The notes below the pieces were generated by a model. That model was not told the DNA's origin. It did no database searches and saw only the letters and a program-made list of their open reading frames with translations. Below are positions 27,829-39,860 of a stretch of DNA of 45,073 nucleotides, piece after piece. Each line of letters begins with the position of its first letter. Positions within the stretch are counted from its first letter, which is position 1. The stretch is from Nemertoderma westbladi (lineage: Eukaryota > Xenacoelomorpha > Nemertodermatida > Nemertodermatidae): assembly GCA_032718475.1 (NCBI GenBank), contig JAUCBJ010008258.1, positions 1-45,073 of the forward strand, written 5' to 3'. The translations under genes and the position numbers were made by a program.

Positions 27829-28145
27829 TGATGAACACCTCATTCCAAAGGAAAATGATGTACTGTTATCTCAAGTCTCTGTAGATTCGATGGAAGACAA
27901 TTTGCTTAAAGAAATAGTTTCTGAGATTCCTCAGTGTGATACACAAGTAGACGTGGATGGTCAAACGTATATAGAATGTGTCTTGATGGGCCTTAACGTC
28001 CCCATAGTTACCGCTTCTCAATGCCAGCCGCTGGTTAACGTCCCCATGGTTAACGCTTCTCAATACGAGCCGCTGGTTAACGTCCCCATGGATACCGGTT
28101 TTCAATCGCAGCTGTTGGCATTAACCTCATCTAATGATTATTCGA
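27829..28145 (+). repeat. Tail of the Crypton-like unit with a 42-bp tandem repeat
   Basis: An open frame runs on after the recombinase stop and contains three 42-base units (starts near 27993, 28035, 28077) with taacgtccccat and gcttctcaat; they would code for repeated VNVP-type peptides. The frame then runs into the LINE tail, so it is not a real gene end. Confidence 0.6.
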
Positions 28146-29196
28146 TACTACTACTAGGATCGGCATGCTGCATTGCAGCTGCATTTTTAAGAATGCTGTG
28201 CCGGCTTGTCAACAAAATTGCACCGCCACAACTCCCTATCACCCATGACATTTGCTAGATCATCCGCATCTTCAAGGCCAGTGTCCTTTAAAATGCGTCT
28301 CAAGAAAGTCATGGGCTGTCCACCATGCTTATTCACTCCATGAGGCTGCCAAAGTACAAGATTATGCACTGGCTGGTCCTCACGGCGAAAGCAATGTTCT
28401 GCAAAGTGGAGGCGATTTTGTTCTAGTGTCAAGCTTGGGGGAACCAATGAGACACCTCCAATGTTATATAGTGTCTGGTTGGAGATGTGTGCATTGTACT
28501 TGACACAATGAACCCGGCATAGCATTCTTGTGAATGTGCCATCCAGAGATTTGGTGTCCTCAGCAGTTAGAGCCCAGCATGGACTCCCGTAGAGGAGTAC
28601 TGGAACTACTGCTGCTCTAAATAATCGGACCTTAAGTTTCCGATTAATTCTTGGTGACTTCCAAATCCTGGAAAGCCTATTCAAGGCTGCCCATGCCTTT
28701 CCCTTATGTATTCGAAGGTCCTCACCTGACTTCTGGATCCATGATCCCAGATAACAGAAGTCGTCCACATGCTCAAGCATACCATCCCTTGAGCTTATGC
28801 TCATCCGATCAGAGACTTGCTGAGGACTTTCAAAGTTAACTGTCAAAATTTTGGTCTTTCTGGAGTTAATAAAAAGACCAACACTAGAAGCAGCATGTTC
28901 TAATGAGCTGAGGAGCCGTTGGCCTCCCTCTAATGATTCTGAGAGTACTCCTAAGTCATCAGCAAAGTCTAGATCAGTTAGGTACTTGGCAGGATTTCCT
29001 CGACTTCTGGAGCCAGTAGGTGGAGTTATCATCACCCCATCATCATTATGATGATCTAAGGACATGCGTAGAACATAGTCAACCACAATAATGAACAAGA
29101 ATGGTGCAAGTGTGTCTCCTTGGAGGACGCCCCATAACACTTCAAACGGTTCTGTGTCACCGTCAACAGTAGACACAAATGTTGTCGAACCATCGT
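28146..29196 (-). pseudogene. RTE-like LINE copy A, 5'-truncated
   Basis: Minus-strand C-terminal part of a non-LTR reverse transcriptase (29176-28187, 329 codons): GVLQGDTLAPFLF (RT motif B region), FADD (motif C, catalytic), then a helical C-terminal region with HCFRREDQPVHNL. It ends PAQHS followed by a very short 3' UTR of ~45 bases with tgcagctgca and gcatgc palindromes and a TAGTAGTA tail. A short 3' UTR and simple-repeat tail are RTE traits. The 5' break is inside RT motif A-B, so it cannot be active. It abuts the tail of copy B head to tail. Confidence 0.75.
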
Positions 29197-32108
29197 ATTA
29201 CTACTAGGATCGGCATGCTGCATTGCAGCTGCATTTTTAGGAATGCTGTGCCGGCTTGTCAACAAAATTGCACCGCCACAACTCCCTATCACCCATGACA
29301 TTTGCTAGATCATCCACATCTTTAAGGCCAGTGTCCTTTAAGATGCGTCTCAAGAAAGTCATGGGCTGTCCACCATGCTTATTCCCTCCACGAGGCTGCC
29401 AAAGTACAAGATTATGCACTGGCTGATCCTCACGGCGAAAGCAATGTCCTGCAAAGCGGAGGCGATTTTGTTCTAGTGTCAAGCTTGGGGGAACCAATGA
29501 GACACCTCCAATGTTATATAGTGTCTGGTTGGAGATGTGTGCATTGTACTTGACACAATGGACCCGGCGTAGCATTCTTGTGAATGTGCCATCCAGAGAT
29601 TTGGTGTCCTCAGCAGTTAGAGCCCAGCATGGACTCCCGTAGAGGAGTACTGGAACTACTGCTGCTCTAAATAATCGGACCTTAAGTTTCCGATTAATTC
29701 TCGGTGATTTCCAAATCCTGAAAAGCCTATTCAAGGCTGCCCATGCCTTTCCCTTACGTATTCGAAGGTCCTCACCTGACTTCCGGATCCATGATCCCAG
29801 GTAACAGAAGTCGTCCACATGCTCAAGCATACCATCCTTTGATCTTATGCTCATCCGATCAGAGACTTGCTGAGGACTTTCAAAGTTAACTGTCAGAATT
29901 TTGGTCTTTCTGGAGTTAATAAAAAGACCAACACTAGAAGCAGCATGTTCTAATGAGCTGAGGAGCCGTTGGGCTCCCTCTAATGATTCTGAGAGTACTC
30001 GTAAGTCATCAGCAAAGTCTAGATCAGTTAGGTACTTGGCAGGATTTCCTCGACTTCTGGAGCCAGTAGGTGGATTTATCATCACCCCATCATCATTATG
30101 ATGATCTAAGGACATGCGTAGAACATAGTCAACCACAATAATGAACAATAATGGTGCAAGTGTGTCTCCTTGGAGGACGCCCCATAACACTTCAAATGGT
30201 TCTGTGTCACCGTCAACAGTAGACACAAATGTTGTCGAACCATCGTATACTGATCTGATTGTTGCAATAATTTCATCAGGAATCCCATATAATGAAAGTA
30301 TGCTGAACATACGTGAGCGAGAGACTGAATCAAAGGCCTTGAAGAAGTCAACAAAGATAACAGCCAGATGCCTGTCTTTCTTTTTTGATAATTCTTCAAT
30401 TATCCTTCTAAGTGCCAAAATGGGCTCCATGGTCCCACGACCTTTACGGAACCCATTCTGATTTCCACGGAGCAGTCTCTCAATGGGATCCCTGATGTGA
30501 TTTAATAGAATCCTATTGTATAGCTTTGCAGCAATCGAGATCAATGAGATTCCCCGAAAAGAGCTAGTAGGTGGAGTTATCATCACCCCATCATCATTAT
30601 GATGATCTAAGGACATGCGTAGAACATAGTCAACCACAATAATGAACAAGAATGGTGCAAGTGTGTCTCCTTGGAGGACGCCCCATAACACTTCAAACGG
30701 TTCTGTGTCACCGTCATCAGTAGACACAAATGTTGTCGAACCATCGTATACTGATCTGATTGCTGCAATAATTTCATCAGGAATCCCATATAATGAAAGT
30801 ATGCTGAACATACGTGAGCGAGAGACTGAATCAAAGGCCTTGAAGAAGTCAACAAAGATAACAGCCAGATGCCTGTCTTTCTTTTTTGATAATTCTTCAA
30901 TTATCCTTCTTAGTGCCAAAATGGGCTCCATGGACCCACGACCTTTACGGAACCCATTCTGATTTCCACGGAGCAGTCTCTCAATGGGATCCCTGATGCG
31001 ATTTAATATAATCCTATTGTATAGCTTTGCAGCAATCGAGATCAATGAAATTCCCCGAAAAGAACCATAGAGTGTTAGGTTGCCCTTCTTGGGAACTGGC
31101 ACCAACTTATTTGTTTTCATTTCTTGGGGGACTCTTGTTGTTCGGTACATGTCTACTATGATGGGATAGATGAGCTTTAAACACTCAGGTATTTTAAAGA
31201 CCTCAGGGGGAACACCATCTACTCCACTGGCATGATTGGTCTTAATGCTCTTTGCAGCAGCCTTCACTTCTGCAAAGGAGATATCGTCAATGGGAATATC
31301 TGGGAGTACAGACACAGACACTTTTACTTCTATAAAGTTATCAGGCAATACCCTGTCATTATTTAGGAGCTTTTCAAAGTGGGCTTTCCAACCATTGAGG
31401 CGATCGGCTGGTGATTCAGCCTTAACCTTGGTGGTTGGTTGGCTTTTCCGCCCAGTAAGCAAATTGATCGATTTCCATGCCTGGGATGATTGCCTGCTGT
31501 CGTCAGCATTGTTGATGGCATCAACCTGTTGGTTTATTAGCTCCTGTAGATTAACAGAGTACTGCCTGTTCAGGGACCTAGATGCAGCCTTAACTGCATT
31601 CTTGGCCGCTGTAGTCTGTTTGAGTCGGGACTCTTTCTGCACCTTATGAAGGTCATTTCGGCACTTCTGAATTTTGTTGTCAGACCAGGGGGCCCTTTTC
31701 CTGTTTCGAGGGTATACAGGAACTGTTTCTGCAGCTGCTAACTTAACTGCTTCTGTAAAGGCAGTATAGCCCTCACAGGGATCTGCCGCCTCAGAGGCAA
31801 GAGCCTCATACCTGTTGCTCAGCTGTAGTGTGAAGCTGGATCTCACACTTGGCTGTTGCAACAGAGAGGACCAGTCATGCCTCGGCAAGGCAGATTTCAT
31901 TGTTCTGCTAGCACGCAGACTAAGTCTTACCTTGGCCATAATAAGGCGGTGATCACTGGAGAAGGGTCGAAGTGTAAATGCATTACAGTCTTGTATAGAG
32001 CTTCTGTATTTCCTACGAAACAGAATATGGTCTATCTGGGACTTGTGACCACTGGGTCCACTATGAGTCCATAGCTTTCCAGTTTGCTTCTTGAACTGGG
32101 TTCCAGCC
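29197..32108 (-). mobile_element. RTE-like LINE copy B with an internal RT duplication
   Basis: The 900-codon ORF (31939-29237) is open upstream to ~32108, where residues typical of the C-terminal end of an APE-type endonuclease occur (GPSGHKSQIDHILF and SSDHRLI). The RT follows: NGFRKGRG, FVDFFKAFDSV (motif A Asp), GVLQGDTLAP (motif B) and FADD (motif C). The stretch from FRGISLIS to VMITPPT is present twice because of a 501-bp (167-codon) in-frame tandem duplication (30062-30562 and 30563-31063), so motifs A and B are doubled while motif C is single. The 5' end (most of the endonuclease) is missing. The 3' end is the same short UTR as copy A. Confidence 0.8.
30062..31063 (-). repeat. 501-bp tandem in-frame duplication within LINE copy B
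   Basis: Landmarks recur exactly 501 bases apart (for example tggatttatc/tggagttatc at 30071 and 30572). The two copies differ by about a dozen bases. The junction is near 30560, where FRGISLIS is preceded by residues from the other end of the unit. Confidence 0.9.
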
Positions 32109-32589
32109 GAAAAAATATACTTATAAAAATATACTATACTACTACGATACTTCCATCTCCTCTTAAAGAAAACGGTTTTTACTACTAGGAAGGCAATAGA
32201 TTTTTAGGAAAAGTCATGAAATTTCAGATTCCCAACTGCGTTTGTTTCAGAATTATAATAAAAAAAAACCCCGAGGGTTCATATTGACCCCCCCCCCCCC
32301 CCCCCCGGGTTTAATAGGGTTAAAAGAACGGGAATTTCTTACTGATCAGCGCACATTACGTAAAATGGTTATTGAGGAAGAAGATTCTATTTCTTCTAGG
32401 AAAAGGAAACTTCATGAAATTAGACCAGAGAAATGTAAGCAGATGTTAAATACTCCGACCACATCAAAGGCGAAATAGGCGAATAGAGAACGAATGTGAT
32501 GATACCACTGATACTAATTCTGTTATTCTGATTTGTATAATCATAATTGAAACTTGGACATGTAACATCTAGAGTCGGCGATTCTAAAT
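32109..32589. other. Non-coding stretch with a 19-base poly-C tract
   Basis: A run of 19 C lies at 32288-32306 directly followed by GGG. An open frame at 32330-32478 (Lys/Glu-rich, RKRKLHEIRPEKCKQ) might be a relic of a protein, but I do not recognise it. Nothing else seen. Confidence 0.45.
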
Positions 32590-34343
32590 GGTATAAATAA
32601 GTTGAATTTGAGGGATATTACTTGGGTCCCTCTGGAACTGGTTTCGGCATCGATAATTAAACTAAAGTCGGATGTGTCAGGTGATTTCAATTCTGATTGC
32701 ATTATTAACGCCGCTCAAGTATTGGCGCAGCCGTTATGCACTTTATTTAATGCCTGCCTAGTTCATGGATTCGTTCCTAAATTCCTATTGATAACTGCTT
32801 TAGTGCCTTTAATTAAAGACAAACTCGGCATGCAGCAAGTTCGTCTAACTACAGGGCCAAAGCGATTTCATTATTGATATTAAAGATTGTTGAATGGTTG
32901 ATGGTTCTCTCTCAAGGTGATTCGCTTAAAGTTGATAAGCTACAGTGAGGTGATCTCATTTTATTCCTGGTTTTCTACCCCAGTGTATGGTTGTTTTCTA
33001 GACTTATCAAAGGCTTTTGATTTAGTCGATTGGGTTAAACTCTTTCTAGAACTTTAAAGAAAGGTTTTTCTGTATTATTTCTGAGAATTGGTAATGTATA
33101 GGGGTCAGATTTGTTGTGTAAGATGGGGTTCATCTAGCTCAGATTATTTCTCGATTTCTAATGGTGTAAGCCAGGGGTCCATTGCATCGCCTTTGCTCTT
33201 CTGTGTCATACTGAACTCACTTATATTACGTCTAAGGGAGTCTAGAATAGGCTGTCATATTGGGTCTCGTTATTTCGGAGTTATGGTCTATACGGATAAT
33301 ATATTACTGTTATGCCTGTCAGTTGCTGGTTTACAATGTATGGTTGATTTATGTACTGATTTTGCTAACTTAAATAATATGTTGTTTAGTACAAATATTG
33401 ATCCGAGTAAGAGTAAGAGCAAATGTATTCATTTCGGTTTCAATTGGTGCCCTCCTCAGTATAATATTTATATTGAATGGTGCTCCATTTATTGCCTTGG
33501 GTAAAACAGGTATTGGTAATTGGTAATATTTTTCATTTTTCTTGTAAATTTGGTGCTGATTTTTTATTTTGCTTAAAAATTTATAAGTAAATTAGTGAAT
33601 TTATGTAAAGAATTTTACTTTCTTCACCTCATACATTATCTATATTGCAACGTATTAACACTACTAGTTGTTATGGCAGTTCTTTATGGGATTTATGGTC
33701 TGGTGACATGGTAAAGCGTAAAGCTAATTACTGCTTGGCATATAAATGTTCGTTTACTTTGGGGATTGCCTATAAATACTGGTACTTAATAAAATACAAA
33801 TTTGTGGTTGAGGGTATCACACCCTTTGTACACCCTATGTATGCTTTGCACCCTTGTATGCTGACTAGTCGTTTTGTTGGCTTTGCTCACTCACTTTTGC
33901 TGTGCAATAAACCATCTATTAATTTTTTAGCCACGTTGTGTTCATTTGTTGTAGGTCATGTTCAGGTGCCAATTTAAAACGTATTTGTAATAAATGTTAA
34001 TGTTGGTTCTAATACGATTTCTAAACAGTTAAGTAATTCCATTTGTTGGTATTCAGATTTGAGATTGCCGTCAGTGTTGCCACTTTGTAAAGATATTGTT
34101 AATTATATAAGTACGGGCTAATACGGGCTTTACTAGCGAAGAACTTAATTGTATTTTAACAGAAATTTGTGTCAACTAGCCCTACCTACCCGATCTAATT
34201 ATTTTCCTATATTATGTATTTTACGTTGTGCTATTTCGTATGTAAATTTAATTCAGTTAACTTACCGGTACCATTGTTGTTGTTGCTGCACCAGTTGTGT
34301 TTTTTTTTTGTAATGTGTACAAAAGGTAATAATAATAATAATA
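32590..34343 (+). pseudogene. CR1/Jockey-like LINE reverse transcriptase relic with (TAA)n tail
   Basis: Disjoint open pieces on the plus strand read as one RT: a finger region with SGDFNSDCIINAAQVLAQPL and TALVPLIKD, motif A as FLDLSKAFDLVDW (~32999-33030), motif B as NGVSQGSIASPLLF (33160-33205), then YTDN (~33290) where an active enzyme has YADD, then SKSKCIHF. Further on, SCYGSSLWDLWSGDMVKRK and SRFVGFAHSLL are C-terminal LINE words. A T-run and (TAA)n at 34327-34343 form the 3' tail. Several frameshifts, internal deletions and the lost catalytic Asp show it is dead. Confidence 0.7.
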
Positions 34344-34379
34344 GTTATCTTAGTAGTGTTAAGGATTGTGAGTGAGCTG

Positions 34380-36909
34380 ATCTAAGTGCCAGTGCAGTAG
34401 ATGGTGTTCCCCCTGAGGTCTTTAAAATACCTGAGTGTTTAAAGCTCATCTATCCCATCATAGTAGACATGTACTGAACAACAAATAAGTTGTTGCCAGT
34501 TCCCAATAAGGGCAACCTAACACTCTATGGTTCTTTTCGTGGAATCTCATTGATCTCGATTGCTGCAAAGCTATACAATAGAATTCTATTAAATCGCATC
34601 AGGGATCCCATTGAGAGACTGCTCCATGGAAATCAGAACGGGTTCCGTAAAGGTCTTGGGACCATGGAGCCCATTTTTGCACTTTGAAGGATAATTGAAG
34701 AGTTATCAAAAAAGAAAGACAGGCATCTGGCTGTTATCTTTGTTGACTTCTTCAAGGCCTTTGATTCAGTCTCTCCCTCACGTATGTTCAGCATACTTTC
34801 ATTATATGGGATTCCTGATGGAATTATTGCAGCAATCATATCAGTATATGATGGTTCGACAACATTTGTGTCTACTGCAGGACAATTCGGTCCCGGACAA
34901 TTCGGTCCGGACAATTCGGTCCCGGACAATTCGGACCCAGACAATTCGGTCCCATTAATATTGTGTTTTGGGACCGAATTGTCCTGGACCGAATTGTCCG
35001 GATACTGACTAGGACAATTCGGTCCCAAAACATGCATATTAATGGGACCGAATTGTCCGGGACCAAATTTAATTGGTACTATATAATGATGAATGTTCTA
35101 GAACCTTAATATATATTATTATATGGTAGCACGGTTATACAGTGTTTTTTTTACTAGCTAGTATTTTTTTGAAAATAAAAAAAAAATTTACTTTTTTTTG
35201 TTAACATTATTAGTTTGGTTCCTATGGTGTTTTTATGGAGATTGCGAATTATTTACTATCTAATAATAGTATGTATTTAAAATGTTTAAAACTGATTTTT
35301 TTTATATAATGCGTATGATATGTGTTGTTGGTTGGTTAACAAGCCTAAATTATTATCCTAGATTATAGCTGGATCTCACTCAGGGACTGTTATAATATCA
35401 TCAATATTTTTGGTAATTAATATAATCAGCAACAGTTTAGGCCTAATCATCTAATTCTGAAATATCAATGTTTTCACAAGATTTTTTATAATTTAAAGGA
35501 AATGCTAGCTAGTAAAAAAAACACTAGCTACACCTTAATAAATAATATATAATAATGTTCTCGAACACTTACCAATAACAAAATGAAAAAAAATACAATA
35601 TTTTTAAAATTTCAAAAAATTCTAGCTAGTAAATAACACTAGCTACCTTAAAAAAAACATATCTACTAATGTTCTAGAACATTCACCAATATCAAAAAGC
35701 ACTAAAAAGCTGCTATCAGGAACCGGACAATTCGGTCCCGGACAATTTGGTCCCGGATAATTCGGTCCTCGGACAATTCGGTCCCGGACAATTCGGTCCC
35801 ATTTATTTAGTGTTTTGGGACCGAATTGTCCGGGCCCGAATTGTCCGTGACCGAATTGTCCAGGTCGAATTGTCCGGGACCGAATTGTCCTACATCCGTT
35901 GACGGTGACACAGAACCATTTGAAGTGTTATGGGGCGTCCTCCACTTAGACACACTTGCACCATTCTTGTTCATAGTTGTGGTTGACTATGTTCTATGTA
36001 TGTCCTTAGATCATCATAATGATGATGGGGTGATGAAACTCCACCTACTGGCTCCAGAAGTCGAGGAAATCCTGCCAGTACCTAACTGATCTAGACTTTG
36101 CTGATGACTTAGGAGTACTCTCAGAATCACTAGAGGGAGCCCAATGGCTCATTTGCTCATTAGAACATGCTGCTTCTAGTGTTGGTCTTTTTATTAACTC
36201 CAGAAAGACCAAAATTTTGACAGTTAACTTTGAAAGTCCTCAGCAAGTCTCTGATCGGATGAGCATAAGCTCAAAGGATGGTATGCTTGAGCATGTGGAC
36301 GACTTCTGTTACCTAGGATCATGGATCCAGAAGTCAGGTGAGGACATTCGAATACGTAAGGGAAAGGCATGGGCAGCCTTGAATAGGCTTTCCAAGATGT
36401 GGAAGTCACCGAGAATTAATTGGAAACTTAAGGTCTGATTATTTAGAGCAGCAATAGTTCCAGTACTCCTCTATGGGTGTCCATGCTGGGCTCTAACTGC
36501 TGAGGACACCAAATCTCAGGATGGCACATTCACAAGAATGCTACGCCGGGTTCATTGTGTCAAGTACAATGCACACATCTCCAACCAGACACTATATAAC
36601 ATTGGAGGTGTCTCATTGGTTCCCCTAAGCTTGACACTAGAACAAAATCGCCTCCACTTTGCAGGACATTACTTTCACCGTGAGGACCAGCCAGTGCATA
36701 ATCTTGTACTTTGGCAGCCTCATGGAGTGAATAAGCATGGTGGATAGCCCATGACTTTCTTGAGATGCATCTTAAAGGAAACTGGCCTTAAGATGCGGAT
36801 GATCTAGCAAATGTCATGGGTGATAGGGAGTTGTGGCAATTTTGTCAACAAGCCGGCACAGCATTCTTAAAAATGCAGCTGCAATGCAGCATGCCGATCC
36901 TAGTAGTAG
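34380..36909 (+). pseudogene. RTE-like LINE copy C, interrupted by a repeat-module element
   Basis: Plus-strand copy of the same LINE family as copies A and B. It starts in the finger region (DGVPPEVFKIPECLKLIYPI), has lost ~10 codons near 34475, and reads through NGFRKGLG and FVDFFKAFDSV (motif A) to 34877. There a ~1-kb insert of another element begins. It resumes at ~35893 (VDGDTEPFEVLWGVL), with motif C (FADD) near 36098, and ends with the same palindromic 3' tail at 36860-36909 (gatcctagtagtag). Several stops and a frameshift disable it. Confidence 0.8.
34879..35891. mobile_element. ~1-kb non-autonomous foldback-like element made of GGACAATTCGGTCCC modules
   Basis: The ends are 16-bp perfect inverted repeats (aggacaattcggtccc and its complement). 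The left block (34880-35064) and the right block (35724-35890) each consist of several direct copies of GGACAATTCGGTCCC, a short AT spacer (attaatattgtgtttt or atttatttagtgtttt), then several inverted copies, so each block folds into a long hairpin. Between them lies ~660 bp of AT-rich, non-coding DNA with ctagctagta words. It splits LINE copy C. No clear target-site duplication; at most ctac on both sides. It has no transposase, so it would need help in trans. Confidence 0.75.
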
Positions 36910-36929
36910 ATCTAAGTATTGGTGACAAC

Positions 36930-37611
36930 AATTGTTTGAGCCAGGTCCCTCTCAGGTGAGAGTTAAACTCCCAACTCTATCAAGAGAGTGTGATCAACAT
37001 TCAGTCTCTGATCAAGCAGCAGCTGTCATAACATCTGCCACACTTGTAGATTTTGGAATTATCACTGAAAGTGACCCAGCAAATGTCATTGATAAAATAC
37101 AACGAGAAAGAGATACTGTCCGACAAAACATTCAAACTGATGTAAACTTCAAACCCACTACTATATATTTGGATGGTAGAAAAGATGCCACACTTGTACA
37201 ACAGGAAGAGCAGCAACACGAGGAGATGATAAAGTGGAAGGTAAATCTTATCAAACATTGCTGAAAGAGGAACAATATGTTTTACTTGAAGAACCTGATT
37301 CAGTATATGTTGGACACTTTACATCATGATCTGTGCCATCTACAGATGTTACTGAAGGTCTACTGGATTGCCTAGCAATAAATAATGGGATATCTCAATT
37401 CTTATATGGTATCGGCTGTGACAGTACCAATGACAATACTGGTCGACATGCTGGAGCTGTTCGATTACTAGAAGATAAGTTAAACCATCTACAATGGATT
37501 ATTTGCCTCTTACCTATTAATGAATTGCCTATAGAGGCATTTAATACAACATTTAGATGGTATAACTCAGGGCCCAAGGGAATTCTCTATTCTATTACAG
37601 ATATTCCATAA
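36930..37611 (+). pseudogene. Transposase-like repeat family X, copy 1 (N-terminal half)
   Basis: Two open pieces in different frames (36932-37264 and 37333-37611, the latter open back to ~37230) form one protein. Visible words: SDQAAAVITSATLVDFGII, LDGRKDATLVQQEE, EEPDSVYVGHFTS, GIGCDSTNDNTGRHAGAVRLLE and ICLLPINELP. I recognise this as a repeat-borne family found many times in arthropod and other invertebrate genomes, but without an accepted transposon superfamily. The spaced Asp residues (LDGRKD, GCD-T) suggest a DDE-like fold, which is inference. A frameshift near 37230 and a TGA at ~37327 inactivate it. Confidence 0.55.
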
Positions 37612-38104
37612 TACAGTATTCCTAAACTATGGCATATAAGATTATGCTAATGTTCATGCTAATGACATAATTCGAATTTTGGTAGTGTTTTATCTGGTAG
37701 GCCTATCATATTTGTTATTTTTGTGCTTCTTTATTTTCCTTGGAAAACTGATATTAGCTAAGTGAGTAAGTGTACAGTAGGCTGTTTTTAGTCATTTGTT
37801 TATAACCCTGATGATAGGATAGGAAATAAATTCAAAAATTTGGGAAATTACCATCCATATTTTTTTGTCATGAAGATTATCCTCAGGGTCGAACTCATTT
37901 ATAGATTATATATACTATATCATTATGCCTATTGGCTGACTATAAAATAAACGGAGTATGGTATCGAAAGATGAGGAATGTTAATTCATAAGCAGATAAT
38001 AAAGCAGAAAAATATAAAAATACATAAAAGCTAAAGAACTCCTCACCTTGCATTGCCCCATAGCCTTTTCGTATAACATTAAATATTTCTTAGTTAATGG
38101 GGGC

Positions 38105-38139
38105 ATAATTCAACACAGTCTATTACTGTGTTGAATTAT
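38105..38139. repeat. 15-bp perfect inverted repeat, 5-base loop
   Basis: Arms ataattcaacacagt (38105-38119) and its exact complement (38125-38139), loop ctatt. No T-run or gene end suggests a terminator; significance unknown. Confidence 0.7.
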
Positions 38140-38552
38140 TTATACCTGTTGACAAAGCATCAGTAGTATCGGGGTATCAGTCGAGTAAGTGTCCTCTACC
38201 AGACCTTCCTACATCCAAAGAAAGCTCTGCAATTATGCCTAATTGATCTGGACCAGCAAGGCTCAGGCTCGTAAATTAAATCTTTCAAATAAGTTGTAAA
38301 ACATATGAAATAATTTGCTTTTAAATTTAACATCCAAAGATTATTCAGATTAAGATTATCGCATTCCAGGTTATGGAAAGTGATAAATAATGAATAGGCA
38401 TACCGTATAAACAATTGTATTTAAAATATTTAATATGGTAAATTTTCTAACATTTCAAGTAAATGCTGCAATATAAACAAATACTAGTTTTCTAAAAGTA
38501 CATTCAATTGTAGTTGACAGTACATTCAATAAATAATAATGCAACACATAGT

Positions 38553-38672
38553 AAGTTATCTTATGATAAATTCGATAAGTTATCTTATGATAAATTCGAT
38601 AAGTTATCTTATGATAAATTCGATAAGTTATCTTATGATAAATTCGATAAGTTATCTTATGATAAATTCGAT
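38553..38672. repeat. 24-bp minisatellite, five identical copies
   Basis: A 24-base unit beginning aagttatcttatgat and ending aaattcgat is repeated exactly five times. The unit length is a multiple of three and on the plus strand reads as an open SYDKFDKL repeat. It contains the imperfect palindrome ttatcttatgataa. No spacer variation is seen, so it is not a CRISPR. Confidence 0.95.
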
Positions 38673-39860
38673 TTGTCCATATTTTTCAATTATATATTAA
38701 TTAATCAATTTACAGACTGAATTATTCTATTTATCAACCACCATAACTTTACAAAGAACTTCTTTCACTGCTAGGCGGAATGTCGCATTTGTCAGTATGT
38801 AGATGTAAATGTTGAACATCTGATAAAGTATCCAACATTGACCTCCCAATTGAAAAAGAGTGTTTCCAAATGTACCTGCAAATTAAAGATTCATTATCCA
38901 TTATTATTAGAAGTGCTACTGTGCAAAAAGACGATGCAAAACAAGATCAAATAATATACATACTAAATTTGGATTCAGAAACTATTAATTTCATTAATAC
39001 ATTTTATTAAATTATGCGCATCAATTGACGGTATACCAACAAACTATCAGTCTCTGTATGATAGCTGCCAAAAATTAAACCATACATAGACATCATATAC
39101 TAGCGCTACACAGAGAGTGGTTGAAGGAGTTTATTTCTGACTCCTGCTCCTGCAGTTCTTGCATTCGTGGACTTCAAGCCTAGGTATGACATCACAAAAT
39201 TCAAGGAAAAATGAGACCACAGTAACTGAGTCATCAACTCTCTAGGAGAGGGTGGGGATGATTGTATGGGGGTCTAATTTTTTATGAATTTTTTTGACTT
39301 TGATCTTTCATTATGAAATAAATACATTTTCTCACCTAATATTGTACTTTCTGAATTTATCAGAATCGACATTAAAATACCATTATATGGAAATAAATTT
39401 TATTTTTTAGAAGTAACGAATTAATCTCAGAAAAAAAAAATCGACTTAAATGGGTCTATGTTGAATCTTTGGCAAAATTGGCTATATATTGTGGGATTTG
39501 AAGCGGTTGAAATGGGTTGCTAAAAACAGAATATATACTATGCATACATTTTAATGCATATTATGTGAAAATTTATGGAAATAATGGATGTGGAATTTCG
39601 AGTCCTAAATATATTATTTAAAAGTTCACCACAGGCTCTTCACATCTTAACTGGAGTTAGTTTAAGGCGAAACATACACCATCGCACACATTTGCACCAA
39701 CTGAATTCTTAGCTTCCTCCTAATCTCCGAGATTGAATTATAACCATACTCTGACGAATCCGTTAGTTATTACAACAGTTGGCCAACAGCACCTTGGAAG
39801 CAACTGGGGTTATAAGTGCCGACTGTACTGAGTCTGTGATCGATCACAAATTAGTTTGGA

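Larger units (their letters stand above)
37612..39860. other. Non-coding stretch between the two family X copies
   Basis: AT-rich, no gene recognised. It contains a 15-bp hairpin at 38105-38139 and a 24-bp minisatellite at 38553-38672 (listed separately). Confidence 0.55.

Noticed and set aside
28252-28503. Plus-strand ORFs across 28.2-31.6 kb as separate genes
   Set aside because: They are antisense to the conserved LINE reverse transcriptase frames and repeat wherever the LINE repeats.
38553-38672. CRISPR array
   Set aside because: Perfect head-to-tail 24-bp repeats without spacers, in eukaryotic transposon-rich DNA.
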